NCBI GenBank assembly: GCA_964461535.1
Contig: CAYWUY010000060.1
Coordinates: forward strand, 1-18,553
Source of the DNA: Flavipsychrobacter sp964461535
GTDB lineage: Bacteria > Bacteroidota > Bacteroidia > Chitinophagales > Chitinophagaceae
Direction: 5' to 3'
DNA: 18,553 nt
In this document: piece after piece, positions 1-7,907 of the stretch
How the letters are laid out: each line of letters starts with the position of its first letter
Numbering within the stretch: position 1 is the first letter of the stretch
The notes under the pieces: model-generated
Database searches by the model: none
The model's input: the letters and a program-made list of their open reading frames with translations, nothing else
What the model was told of the DNA's origin: nothing
Made by a program: the position numbers and the translations under genes

Positions 1-312
1 GATCGTGAGTCTGGTGCGTTTAAATCTAAAAAACGTCTATTCTGGTTATATTACCCAGACATCAAATTCAGAGAGTTGCTAGCTTCTTATGAAGTATATA
101 ATTCTAAAAACGATGTACATCGTGCTACTTGGGATGAGTTTTTCGAATCTCACCAGTTCTCTAGTAAAGTAATTAAGATGAGCAATCCATTGGATAAGAA
201 ATTCTCTGAAATCTTTGGAGATGATAGCAGATCTAAAATGGAAGCATTGTATGAAAGTCAACGTACAATGAATGAAATTATGAATACTGAACACGATATG
301 TGGGTATACTAA
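1..312 (+). CDS. gldN: Gliding motility / type IX secretion protein GldN (PorN), C-terminal fragment
   Basis: Reading frame 1 is open from the first base to a TAA at 310-312, giving the last 103 residues of a protein whose start lies outside the window. The sequence has the GldN/PorN C-terminal pattern: FWLYYPD, then a YEVYNSKND segment, WDEFFESHQFSSKVIKMSNP, and the typical ending with EHDMWVY. In the family, GldN is a periplasmic partner of the lipoprotein GldK; together they form the ring of the type IX secretion and gliding machine, usually encoded as gldK-L-M-N. Being last in that operon fits the strong terminator 20 bp downstream. The assignment rests on recalled family sequence, not on a search. 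It is the best marker in the window for a Bacteroidota host. Confidence 0.88.
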   Translation, partial: DRESGAFKSKKRLFWLYYPDIKFRELLASYEVYNSKNDVHRATWDEFFESHQFSSKVIKMSNPLDKKFSEIFGDDSRSKMEALYESQRTMNEIMNTEHDMWVY

Positions 313-332
313 TACGCTACATTCTAATATTG

Positions 333-361
333 AAAGCACTGCAAAACTGCAGTGCTTTTTT
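333..361 (+). terminator. Rho-independent terminator after gldN
   Basis: A perfect 11-bp stem (333-343 paired with 348-358) with a 4-nt loop is followed by an unbroken run of T to 361. It lies 20 bp after the gldN stop and separates that operon from comB. Confidence 0.9.
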
Positions 362-387
362 ATTAATTTGCAACCTAATTTTTCAGC

Positions 388-1116
388 ATGACTGCCAATT
401 CTCTTCCAGCCTTAGAGGTGTGTTTTTCTCCGGCTTTACTGCACTTGTATAATACTCAAGATGCTGTAGTAGTTATCATCGATATTTTTAGAGCTACGTC
501 TACCATAACTGCAGCTTTAGACAATGGTGCTAAGGAAATTATACCTGTATCATCTGTTGCAGATTGTATTGCTATAGGAGAGAAAACACCTAACAGTATT
601 ACTGCCGGAGAAAGAGATGGAAAGGTTGCCGAGGGTTTACAGCATGGCAACTCTCCTTTAGAATATCCTAAAGAATTTATCGCCGGAAAGACCATAGTAC
701 TTACTACTACCAATGGTACTAGGCTTTTGCATATGGTGCAGGGTGCCCACCAAATAGTTATTGGTTCTTTTCTTAATCTGGATGCGGTGTGCAACTATTT
801 ATTGGCCAGCGGTAAAAATGTATTGTTAGCCTGCGCATCTTGGAAAGACCGCGTAAATTTGGAAGACTCGCTTTTTGCAGGTGCTGTAGTTAATAAAATA
901 GGCGATCGGTTTTCTATAAATTGCGATAGTGCTCGTATGTCGCGCCATCTGTATCACTGTGCTGGCAAGGCACCATTATTAGAGTTTTTAAAAGATAGTT
1001 CGCACTATAATCGTTTATCAGGTTTTGGCTTGGTAAAAGATATGGAATATTGCACCACTCCCGATTTGCATCCTGTGGTTCCGGTTTTAAAAGGAAATTC
1101 AATAGTTATAGCGTAA
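388..1116 (+). CDS. comB: ComB family 2-phosphosulfolactate phosphatase
   Basis: This 242-residue protein matches the ComB family in length and motifs: VVVIIDIFRATSTI (D32, R35) near the N-terminus, GERDG, LTTTNGTRLL, and CASWKDRVNLEDSLFAGAVV in the second half. ComB enzymes are Mg2+-dependent and hydrolyse (R)-2-phospho-3-sulfolactate to (R)-3-sulfolactate. They were first described in coenzyme M synthesis but are common in bacteria that do not make coenzyme M. No comA (phosphosulfolactate synthase) or comC is present here, so the source and fate of the substrate are unknown; acting on a related phosphoester is possible. The ATG at 388 is 27 bp beyond the gldN terminator. A TMTC-like glycosyltransferase begins 30 bp after the stop and is probably co-transcribed. 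Confidence 0.87.
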   Translation: MTANSLPALEVCFSPALLHLYNTQDAVVVIIDIFRATSTITAALDNGAKEIIPVSSVADCIAIGEKTPNSITAGERDGKVAEGLQHGNSPLEYPKEFIAGKTIVLTTTNGTRLLHMVQGAHQIVIGSFLNLDAVCNYLLASGKNVLLACASWKDRVNLEDSLFAGAVVNKIGDRFSINCDSARMSRHLYHCAGKAPLLEFLKDSSHYNRLSGFGLVKDMEYCTTPDLHPVVPVLKGNSIVIA

Positions 1117-1146
1117 ATTGTCTTTGTTACATTATCTTGTATTGTA

Positions 1147-3222
1147 ATGGCAAAAAAGACCAATATCCCCAATAAGACAGTTAAGCCTCAGGCGCAAGCC
1201 CCAGTAGGTGGAAAGCCCGCACGACCGGTAGCTGATAATAAGTCATCTGTAGCTACTAAGAAGGATTATACACGTTGGTATTTGGTGGCTATTTTGCTGC
1301 TAACAGTTATAGCTTATTGGGCATCATTAGGCAATCAGTTTACTAACTGGGATGACCCCGGTTATGTAACCAATAATCCGGTAATTAAAGATTTAAGTGC
1401 AGAAGGAATTAAAAGAATATTTGCTTGGAGTAACCCTATCATGGGTAACTATCATCCGCTAACTATTTTTACCTATGCGATAGATTATCATTTCAATAAT
1501 CTAAATCCCTACTCATATCACTTACAAAGTTTGCTATTCCATTTGCTTACTTGTGTTTTTGTTTACTATTTCACACTTAAGCTTACTGATAAAAAAATCT
1601 GGGTAGCAGTTATAGCTACAGCACTATTTGCTATTCATCCTATGCATGTTGAGTCCGTGTCTTGGGCTGCCGGTCGTAAAGATGTAGTATATGGTGCTTT
1701 CTATATGTTGTCTTGCTATGCATATTTAATGTATCTAGAACGAAAAGACAACAAAGCACAACTTATAAAATGGTATGCAATTGTGCTACTATCTTTTCTA
1801 GCCTCTATTTTGTCTAAGCCGGTAGCTGTTAGCTTACCCATAACACTATTGGCTATAGATTATTTCCGCTCTAGAAAAGATACTATTGTCAATATAATTC
1901 TTGAAAAAGTTCCATTATTAGTTATCTCGGTAATCTTTGGTATCAAGTCTATGCAAGACCAGGTAGCTTTTAAGGCACTAGGTACTCAAGATGAGAAGTT
2001 TAATTTTTTAGAACGTATCCAGTTGGGTGCATATGCACTCACCACCTATCTATGGAAAGCAATAGTGCCTGTCAAGTTGTTGTGTTTTTATCCTTATCCT
2101 TTAAAGGTAGATGGAAGCCTGCCTGCTATTTATTGGATGTATCCACTGATAATAACAGTATTGGTAGCAGCAGTTTTTTATTTGTTTCGTAAAAACAAAG
2201 CAGTGGTATTTGGTTGTCTGTTTTTTCTAATCAATATTGCTCTACTACTCCAGTTTATACCAGTTGGTGGTGCCATCATTGCAGATAGATATTCTTACAT
2301 CCCTTACCTGGGTTTGTTTATTGCTATAGGTTGGTTGGTAGATGCCTCGGCAACTGTACCGCAGTTAACGGCTTTGGCTCGACCTCTCTTGTACGGTGTT
2401 CTGGCATATGTTGTAGTACTAAGTGTAATGACTAACAAGCGTTCACTAGTTTGGTACGATTCATTAAGTCTTTGGAGAGATGAGGTAGAGGTGGAGCCTA
2501 TGCGTGCACCTAGTGGCTATAACAATCTAGGCTATCAATACTTTCTGAAATTTAATGAATCGGTTGACCAGAATCAACGCAAAGTATACTACGATTCTGC
2601 TTACTTCCTGTTAACAAGGGCTATAGAGCTGCAAGCTAAGTTTGTAAATCCATATGTATCAGTAGGCGAATTATTGCGTTCCAATCATCAGTTCCCTGAG
2701 GCTAAGGGTTATTACTATAAAGCCTTGAAGCTAGATACCTCAGATCAAGCTGCAAACGCCTACTTAGGCTTAGCCATTACCTATAGTATAGAGTTTTTAG
2801 AAAGTAATAGAAGTAATGCCATGTTTTGGGATTCTGCTATTTTTTGCTACAACCAAACTTTTAAGCTAAAGCCTTATTATCCTGAAGCCCATAGTAATTA
2901 TGCTAACTTGCTAGATATAGGTGGTCGTGCTAATGACGCTATAGTAGAGTATACTAAGGCGGTGGAACAGAATCCTGATATTGTTGCTCCTTATTTAAAT
3001 AGGGGGCGTGCATATATGCGGATGAATAAAATAAACGAGGCTATGCAAGACTTGAACAAAGCCATTGCGATAGATCCTGAAAAAGGTGAGCTGTATTATG
3101 CCAGAGCTAGCTGCTATGCACAGTCGGGCAATAAAGCAGCAGCACGGGCAGATATAGAGAAAGCAAAGTCTTATGGCTTTACCAATATGAGCCAGGATGT
3201 ATTAAACAGTATTTATAACTAG
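1147..3222 (+). CDS. TMTC-like GT-C membrane glycosyltransferase with C-terminal TPR repeats
   Basis: A 691-residue integral membrane protein. Residues 1-40 are Lys/Pro/Ala-rich and probably cytoplasmic. The first membrane segment (about 44-62) leads into FTNWDDPGYVTNNP, where the acidic pair D69-D70 sits where GT-C enzymes carry catalytic or metal-binding acids. A long multi-pass region follows to about residue 440, with IHPMHVESVSWAAGRKD as the most conserved block. The last 230 residues form TPR helices (for example NNLGYQYF, AKGYYYKALKLD, NDAIVEYTKAVEQNP, NEAMQDLNKAIAIDP). This architecture matches the eukaryotic TMTC O-mannosyltransferases and their bacterial relatives, which use polyprenyl-linked sugar at the outer face of the membrane. 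The acceptor and sugar cannot be read from sequence. It could glycosylate secreted proteins, known in Bacteroidota, or a lipid or polysaccharide. Confidence 0.8.
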   Translation: MAKKTNIPNKTVKPQAQAPVGGKPARPVADNKSSVATKKDYTRWYLVAILLLTVIAYWASLGNQFTNWDDPGYVTNNPVIKDLSAEGIKRIFAWSNPIMGNYHPLTIFTYAIDYHFNNLNPYSYHLQSLLFHLLTCVFVYYFTLKLTDKKIWVAVIATALFAIHPMHVESVSWAAGRKDVVYGAFYMLSCYAYLMYLERKDNKAQLIKWYAIVLLSFLASILSKPVAVSLPITLLAIDYFRSRKDTIVNIILEKVPLLVISVIFGIKSMQDQVAFKALGTQDEKFNFLERIQLGAYALTTYLWKAIVPVKLLCFYPYPLKVDGSLPAIYWMYPLIITVLVAAVFYLFRKNKAVVFGCLFFLINIALLLQFIPVGGAIIADRYSYIPYLGLFIAIGWLVDASATVPQLTALARPLLYGVLAYVVVLSVMTNKRSLVWYDSLSLWRDEVEVEPMRAPSGYNNLGYQYFLKFNESVDQNQRKVYYDSAYFLLTRAIELQAKFVNPYVSVGELLRSNHQFPEAKGYYYKALKLDTSDQAANAYLGLAITYSIEFLESNRSNAMFWDSAIFCYNQTFKLKPYYPEAHSNYANLLDIGGRANDAIVEYTKAVEQNPDIVAPYLNRGRAYMRMNKINEAMQDLNKAIAIDPEKGELYYARASCYAQSGNKAAARADIEKAKSYGFTNMSQDVLNSIYN

Positions 3223-3251
3223 TGGTATAACAATTTAAACAAGCATATACA

Positions 3252-4442
3252 ATGTCAAGTCCATCATTCTACTCTCGTTTGCAAAACGAGTTGAAAGAAA
3301 TTAAAGAAGCAGGCCTGTACAAGCAGGAGAGATTGATTGCATCTGAGCAAGGCGCAGAAATTACCGTAAACGGTAAAACTGTATTGAATTTTTGTGCCAA
3401 TAACTATTTAGGTTTATCATCTCACCCTAAGGTAATTGAGGCTGCTCACAAGGCCATTGACGATAGAGGCTATGGCATGAGCTCAGTGCGCTTTATATGT
3501 GGCACACAAGATATTCATACCGAATTGGAGCAGAAAATTGCTAAGTTTTTAGGTACTGAAGATACTATTCTATACGTGGCTTGTTTCGATGCTAATGGTG
3601 GTGTGTTCGAGCCGCTTTTGGGTGAAGAAGATGCTATTATATCAGACGAATTAAACCACGCTTCTATTATAGATGGTGTAAGACTTTGTAAAGCTAAACG
3701 TGGTCGTTACAAGCATAACGATATGGCTGATTTAGAGGCGCAGCTACAAGCCTTTAAAGATGCAAGAACCCGCCTTATTGTAACTGATTCTGTCTTCTCA
3801 ATGGATGGTACTATAGCTCAGTTAGATAAAATATGCGACCTAGCTGAAAAGTATGATGCTATAGTAATGATAGATGAAAGCCACTCATCAGGCTTCATGG
3901 GTAAAACAGGTCGTGGAGTACATGAGTTGTGCGGAGTTATGGGACGTGTAGATATCATTACAGGCACTCTTGGTAAAGCACTAGGTGGTGCATCTGGTGG
4001 TTTTACTAGTGGTAAAAAAGAAATCATAGACATGTTGCGCCAGCGCAGCCGTCCATATTTGTTCTCTAACTCTTTAGCTCCGTCTATAGTAGGTGCTTCT
4101 ATTGCAGTGCTAGACATGCTAAGCGAAACCACTACACTACGCGATAAGCTAGAAGAAAATACCTTGTATTTCCGCAAGCGTATGGTAGATGCCGGTTTCG
4201 ATATTAAGCCTGGCACTCACCCTATTACCCCTATAATGTTATACGATGCTGTTGTGGCACAAAAGTTTGCAGCACGTATGGTAGAAGAAGGTGTTTACGT
4301 AGTAGGCTTCTTCTATCCTGTGGTGCCTAAAGGGCAAGCGCGTATTCGTGTGCAAATATCTGCTGGGCACGAGCGTCACCATCTAGATACTGCTATCGAT
4401 GCATTTATCAAAGTAGGTAAAGAGCTAAATATTATTAAATAA
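3252..4442 (+). CDS. kbl: Glycine C-acetyltransferase (2-amino-3-ketobutyrate CoA ligase)
   Basis: At 396 residues this aligns nearly end to end with E. coli Kbl (398 residues, from memory), including FCANNYLGL, ASVRFICGTQD-like SSVRFICGTQD, CFDANGG, NHASIIDGVRLCKAKR and the closing GFFYPVVPKGQARIR. It is a PLP enzyme of the alpha-oxoamine synthase family: the Schiff-base lysine is K242 in TGTLGKALGGASGG, with H136, D208 and H211 lining the cofactor site. It interconverts 2-amino-3-ketobutyrate plus CoA with glycine plus acetyl-CoA, the second step of threonine breakdown; threonine dehydrogenase is not encoded here. The very high similarity argues against the sister activities (serine palmitoyl-, cysteate acyl- or AONS-type). 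The E. coli DDSHAVGF loop reads DESHSSGF. It starts 29 bp after the glycosyltransferase and ends at a bidirectional terminator. Confidence 0.93.
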   Translation: MSSPSFYSRLQNELKEIKEAGLYKQERLIASEQGAEITVNGKTVLNFCANNYLGLSSHPKVIEAAHKAIDDRGYGMSSVRFICGTQDIHTELEQKIAKFLGTEDTILYVACFDANGGVFEPLLGEEDAIISDELNHASIIDGVRLCKAKRGRYKHNDMADLEAQLQAFKDARTRLIVTDSVFSMDGTIAQLDKICDLAEKYDAIVMIDESHSSGFMGKTGRGVHELCGVMGRVDIITGTLGKALGGASGGFTSGKKEIIDMLRQRSRPYLFSNSLAPSIVGASIAVLDMLSETTTLRDKLEENTLYFRKRMVDAGFDIKPGTHPITPIMLYDAVVAQKFAARMVEEGVYVVGFFYPVVPKGQARIRVQISAGHERHHLDTAIDAFIKVGKELNIIK

Positions 4443-4446
4443 TACT

Positions 4447-4478
4447 AAAATGAGCCGCGCGAAGCGGCTCATTTTTTT
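4447..4478 (+). terminator. Bidirectional terminator between convergent kbl and degP
   Basis: A 12-bp stem (4447-4458 with 4464-4475) with a 5-nt loop has a GC-rich core, a T-run on the + side and an A-run on the other. It can therefore end transcription of kbl on + and of the protease gene on -. It lies 4 bp after the kbl stop. Confidence 0.88.
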
Positions 4479-4516
4479 ACATACTAACACACTATATAAA
4501 GCCTTATAGGCAACGT

Positions 4517-5971
4517 CTATTTATCTGTGTTTTTTACGGTAAAATAGTATCTACCCTGATAGCCCGGTACCGATCCTTGAATCTGTAATACACTTGCTTC
4601 AGCTACTATTTGTTGCACATCTGCAATGCTGTTTACAGCTTTGTCGTTAATGGCTTCAATTAAAAATCCTCTCGGCACTTGTGCCTGTTTAGCTAGGCTA
4701 CCGTTACCTGGGTTGGTTATCAATACACCACCGTTTAGTCCAAATTTATTTTTCTCTTCACTAGTCAATGGTCTTATGGTGGCGCCTAGTAGTTTGGTAG
4801 GTGCCTCTACTTTTTGTAGTAGCACATTGGCGTTAGTCGTTTTGCCATTTCTTACATAAGTTACACTGATATTATCTCCCGGGTGATATTTTGCTATTTG
4901 TTCCTGTAGTTGAGGTGTACTGCTTACTATCTGTCCGTTTATTTGGGTTACTATATCTCCTTTCTTAAGTCCTGCTTTATCAGCGCCGCTATTGCTTACC
5001 ACATTCATTACATATACACCCTCAATTTTATCTATTCCTAGTTCTTTTAATTGCTGTGCCGTAGCCGATTTGCTGTCTACATATTCTATACCCATTTGTG
5101 CGCGTTGCACCGACCCAAATTGTAGCATATCGTTCACTACCTTACGCACTATGTTTACTGGTATAGCGTAAGAGTATCCTGCATACGATCCTGTAGGTGA
5201 AGCTATGGCTGAATTGATACCTATTAATTGACCATTGGCGTTTACCAATGCACCACCACTATTGCCGGGGTTTACTGCTGCATCAGTTTGTATAAATGAC
5301 TCTATAGCCGATTCTGATTGTTGTTTATTAATGCCTATCGACCTGCCTTTAGCACTTACTATACCGGCAGTTACAGTTGCATCAAGCGATAGTGGATAAC
5401 CTACGGCCAATACCCATTGCCCCAGTTTTACATTATCAGAATTACCCATTTCCATATAGGCAAGGTCGCTCTCTCCGTCTACCTTCAGCAAGGCTATATC
5501 TGTAGAGGGGTCTTTGGCTACCACCTTAGCTTTTGTGGTATATCTATCGTTAAAGGTTACAGCCACTTCATCTCCGTTTGCTACTACGTGATTATTAGTA
5601 ACTATATACCCATCAGGAGAGATTACAACTCCCGAGCCTGACTCTACTTGTTGAGGTATGAAATATTGCCTTGGTCCAAATAGTTGGGCATAGATGTCAT
5701 TCACATTATAGTCTACTACAGTGCGTGCTTTTGTTGTAGTTTTTATATGTACAACTGCCTTCACCGACCCTGCTGCTGCATTTTCAAAATTGATGTTGGG
5801 TACACCCGCTGTAGCACCATTGTCGCTATTATATGATGCATAGTTTACCGGAGCCTTGGTATTAGGCTCAGCAAAGTAGGGTACACTTTTATTGAAGTGC
5901 GCTGCTATATAAAAGGTAGATAATGATGTGATGGCCGCGGTCAGTACAACCGGTAATAGTTTGCTTCTCAT
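4517..5971 (-). CDS. Do/DegP (HtrA) family periplasmic serine protease with two PDZ domains
   Basis: A 484-residue protein with an N-terminal hydrophobic segment (residues 5-24) that acts as a signal peptide or membrane anchor. The trypsin-like domain (about 65-285) has an intact triad: H128 in VTNNHVV, D158 in STDIALLKV, S238 in NPGNSGGAL. PDZ1 covers about 290-388 and contains the GLKKGDIVTQINGQ core. A more divergent PDZ2 covers about 395-480. Family members degrade or refold misfolded envelope proteins. The order of domains and length match the DegP/DegQ type found across Bacteroidota. The gene stands alone on the - strand; the ATG is at 5971, and a TAAATTTG box lies 34 bp upstream as a possible -7 element. 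A second, unrelated trypsin-fold protease gene lies at 13792-14892. Confidence 0.93.
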   Translation of the reverse strand: MRSKLLPVVLTAAITSLSTFYIAAHFNKSVPYFAEPNTKAPVNYASYNSDNGATAGVPNINFENAAAGSVKAVVHIKTTTKARTVVDYNVNDIYAQLFGPRQYFIPQQVESGSGVVISPDGYIVTNNHVVANGDEVAVTFNDRYTTKAKVVAKDPSTDIALLKVDGESDLAYMEMGNSDNVKLGQWVLAVGYPLSLDATVTAGIVSAKGRSIGINKQQSESAIESFIQTDAAVNPGNSGGALVNANGQLIGINSAIASPTGSYAGYSYAIPVNIVRKVVNDMLQFGSVQRAQMGIEYVDSKSATAQQLKELGIDKIEGVYVMNVVSNSGADKAGLKKGDIVTQINGQIVSSTPQLQEQIAKYHPGDNISVTYVRNGKTTNANVLLQKVEAPTKLLGATIRPLTSEEKNKFGLNGGVLITNPGNGSLAKQAQVPRGFLIEAINDKAVNSIADVQQIVAEASVLQIQGSVPGYQGRYYFTVKNTDK

Positions 5972-6004
5972 TGTACTTTGCTTTTGTTTTCAGTAGTTAT
6001 TACT

Positions 6005-6012
6005 CAAATTTA
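6005..6012 (-). promoter_or_regulatory. Candidate Bacteroidota -7 box for the HtrA-type protease gene
   Basis: On the - strand this reads TAAATTTG, an exact match to the Bacteroidota primary-sigma -7 consensus TAnnTTTG, 33 bp before the ATG at 5971. No TTTG at the proper -33 spacing is visible (the nearest is 11 bp away), so support rests on one element. Confidence 0.35.
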
Positions 6013-6169
6013 TTACCAATAAGCAAAATAAAAATGTTAAAAGCGGAGCCTCACTTTCATTTAGAATTATCTTAAGAACTTCTTACTATTACTTTAACAC
6101 TTCGCCAGTAGCTCAGTGCTATTTTGTCTATATGACATTGATTGTGTCAGTTTATAGCTGTCTTATTTG

Positions 6170-7234
6170 TCAGGCAGTGGTTACGCTAATGCCAATTTCA
6201 TTTTTATGCCTGTTAATTGCCATAGTATAGCCTAGTTCTTGGCATAAAGCATAGCATACATACAAACCCATGCCAAGGCCATTATGAGATATATCCTTAT
6301 GAAATTTCTTATAAGGGGCTATTTGTTCTAAATGTTTTAACCCGTCATGGTTGGGTATGTTGCTAACTCTAAGAGAAAAAGCATCTGCATTTACCTCAAG
6401 ATAAACTTTGGGTTGTGTATTAGGTGCTGAGAATTTTACTGCATTATCTATCAACTCTATAAAAATCGTTTTTAGTAATTCTTCACTCCCATTAAAGTGT
6501 GCTGTTTGCGAGCAGCTATAGGCTATAGTACAGGTGTCTGGTGTAAGCCCCGTCTGGTAGTCGTTTATTATTTTTAATACTAGTTCGCTTAGGTTTATTT
6601 CTTTAGGATGTTGTTGCACGCTATCGCTTTTTATTGCAGCATACATCAGCATATTATGTGTTACGCGCCACATTCTGTAGGTAGATGCATGTATCACGTT
6701 TATTAAGTCTTCATAGTCTAGTTTTTCTTCCTCGCTCATCATGCTGCTAATCAGCTGCGTAGTATTTATTATTCCGTTGATAGGGGTAAAAAGTTCTTGA
6801 TTAAAATTTTTGTTCAGCAGATTAAATATTCTTTGATTAATGTCTGTTACATACATATTGTTTTGTTGCAGATAGTGCTCTACATGCGCATGTATTCTTG
6901 CAGCTATTGCCTTACCGGTTATCGGTGACACTATAACATCACTTATACCCTTACTTATCCATTTATTGGCATCGGTTTCTGCATCGCACAGTAGTGTTAT
7001 AGGCAATCTGTAGCTACTCTGGTTCCTTTTTAGTTTGTCTATATAGGCATAGTTTTCCTCACTAGCTGTTTTGCTATCGCATAGTATGCATACTACATTT
7101 CCATCTGCTATGTACTTAAGTGTTTGGTTAATGTCAGTAGTAGTTACCACAGCATATCCAGTAATTTCCAGTGCTATTTTAATGGCATCTCTCTCGCTCT
7201 TTTGCGCTATAGAAAGTATTATACGATGCTGCAT
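6170..7234 (-). CDS. Receiver-histidine kinase-like hybrid with degenerate receiver and no H-box histidine
   Basis: I start this at the ATG at 7234 (354 residues). The TTG 24 bp upstream lies inside a terminator stem and is an unlikely start. Residues 3-122 have the receiver fold with D53 retained (ILCDS), but the acidic pair is gone (SIAQK), the Thr/Ser is C83, and the conserved Lys is S103 (VSPIT). Residues about 138-205 are the HisKA dimerisation helices, but the H-box reads NFNQELFTPINGI, with Q146 (codon CAA) in place of the phospho-accepting histidine. The ATPase domain (about 210-354) keeps an N-box (ELIDNAVKFS, N264) and a G2 box (NGLGMGLYV). ATP binding may persist, but ordinary autophosphorylation should not. 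It has no membrane segment or signal peptide, so it is cytosolic. It probably works as a scaffold or allosteric partner, perhaps of the receiver encoded just upstream. Confidence 0.82.
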   Translation of the reverse strand: MQHRIILSIAQKSERDAIKIALEITGYAVVTTTDINQTLKYIADGNVVCILCDSKTASEENYAYIDKLKRNQSSYRLPITLLCDAETDANKWISKGISDVIVSPITGKAIAARIHAHVEHYLQQNNMYVTDINQRIFNLLNKNFNQELFTPINGIINTTQLISSMMSEEEKLDYEDLINVIHASTYRMWRVTHNMLMYAAIKSDSVQQHPKEINLSELVLKIINDYQTGLTPDTCTIAYSCSQTAHFNGSEELLKTIFIELIDNAVKFSAPNTQPKVYLEVNADAFSLRVSNIPNHDGLKHLEQIAPYKKFHKDISHNGLGMGLYVCYALCQELGYTMAINRHKNEIGISVTTA

Positions 7235-7248
7235 ACACTTAGATTTAA

Positions 7249-7282
7249 TAAAAAACAACAGTATGTAAGCATACTGTTGTTT
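7249..7282 (-). terminator. Intrinsic terminator between receiver gene and pseudokinase gene
   Basis: A perfect 13-bp inverted repeat (7253-7265 with 7270-7282) with a 4-nt loop. On the - strand it is followed by a T-tract ending at 7250. It begins 22 bp after the receiver stop and its T-tract ends only about 15 bp before the pseudokinase ATG at 7234, so pseudokinase transcription needs read-through, anti-termination or processing. Confidence 0.85.
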
Positions 7283-7304
7283 CTGTATAAACTGATTTTA
7301 CAAA

Positions 7305-7703
7305 CTAAACTATAGATTTTTGATACAGCGTTAAGCTGTTAGCAAGCTGTGCCATGTCAAATGGTTTTCTGTTGTAGCCTTTTATCATGGACATTGGTGT
7401 GTTGTTTTGCTCCATCATATTTCTGAAGTCAGATTCATCGGTAACCGAGGTAATAAACACATGCACCTGCTGATGATTTTTACCACTGCTTAAGTAATGC
7501 AGAAAGCCATAACCATCCATCACAGGCATATTTAAGTCAAGAAATATATGGTTAATCTCAGGATGTTGATCTACCATGTTCAATGCTTCAAGGCCATTAC
7601 CTGCCTCGTATGAGGTATATCCTAGTCTAGATACTAGCTTTTTAAACACTATTCTTACCACCGGATCGTCCTCTACAATTAGCACTATGGGTTGTTGCAA
7701 CAT
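7305..7703 (-). CDS. CheY-like single-domain response regulator
   Basis: 132 residues, almost exactly one receiver domain with no output domain. All key residues are present: acidic cluster E11-D12-D13, phospho-acceptor D56 in LDLNMPVMDG, S86 at the Thr/Ser switch position (FITS), and K113 in RKPF. Such proteins pass phosphoryl groups along a relay or act by protein-protein contact. The downstream gene encodes a kinase-like protein that lacks its own phospho-histidine, so the donor is probably elsewhere in the genome. The ATG is at 7703 and the gene diverges from tetR across a 250-bp intergenic region. Expression may come from a promoter-like sequence at 7723-7752. Confidence 0.9.
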   Translation of the reverse strand: MLQQPIVLIVEDDPVVRIVFKKLVSRLGYTSYEAGNGLEALNMVDQHPEINHIFLDLNMPVMDGYGFLHYLSSGKNHQQVHVFITSVTDESDFRNMMEQNNTPMSMIKGYNRKPFDMAQLANSLTLYQKSIV

Positions 7704-7722
7704 GCAGTTAATGAGTTAGTTG

Positions 7723-7752
7723 TATATAATTACTCCCAATTATCTTGTCAAA
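7723..7752 (-). promoter_or_regulatory. Possible promoter of the CheY-like gene (sigma-70-like spacing)
   Basis: On the - strand TTTGACA (7752-7746) is followed after 17 bp by TATATA (7728-7723), about 20 bp before the ATG at 7703. This resembles the E. coli consensus. The TTTG also fits a Bacteroidota -33 element, but no TAnnTTTG -7 box follows, so use by the native polymerase is uncertain. Confidence 0.3.
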
Positions 7753-7907
7753 TTCTTTTCGCTTTTTCTAGATAACCGGAATTTTAACTAAAGATAATCA
7801 AGTGATTTTGTATGGCAAATACTAATATAAATATTTATTATTACTTGTATTGAGGAAAATCTAATAACAATATGTCCGTTCACAAATAGTTATGCTATTT
7901 TATGATG

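Noticed and set aside
3252..4442. Idea that the kbl-like gene is a sulfonolipid cysteate acyltransferase linked to comB
   Set aside because: Similarity to E. coli Kbl extends over the whole length, including substrate-loop segments, so glycine C-acetyltransferase is far more likely.
6103..6120. tRNA-like string (GCCAGTAGCTCAGTGC) resembling a D-arm region
   Set aside because: No acceptor stem, anticodon arm or T-arm sequence (GTTCRA) follows at proper spacing; the rest of 5972-6169 shows no cloverleaf, only weak hairpins.
7235..7258. In-frame TTG extension of the pseudokinase by eight residues (MFFIKSKC)
   Set aside because: The TTG lies inside the terminator stem and the receiver fold begins only after the ATG at 7234.
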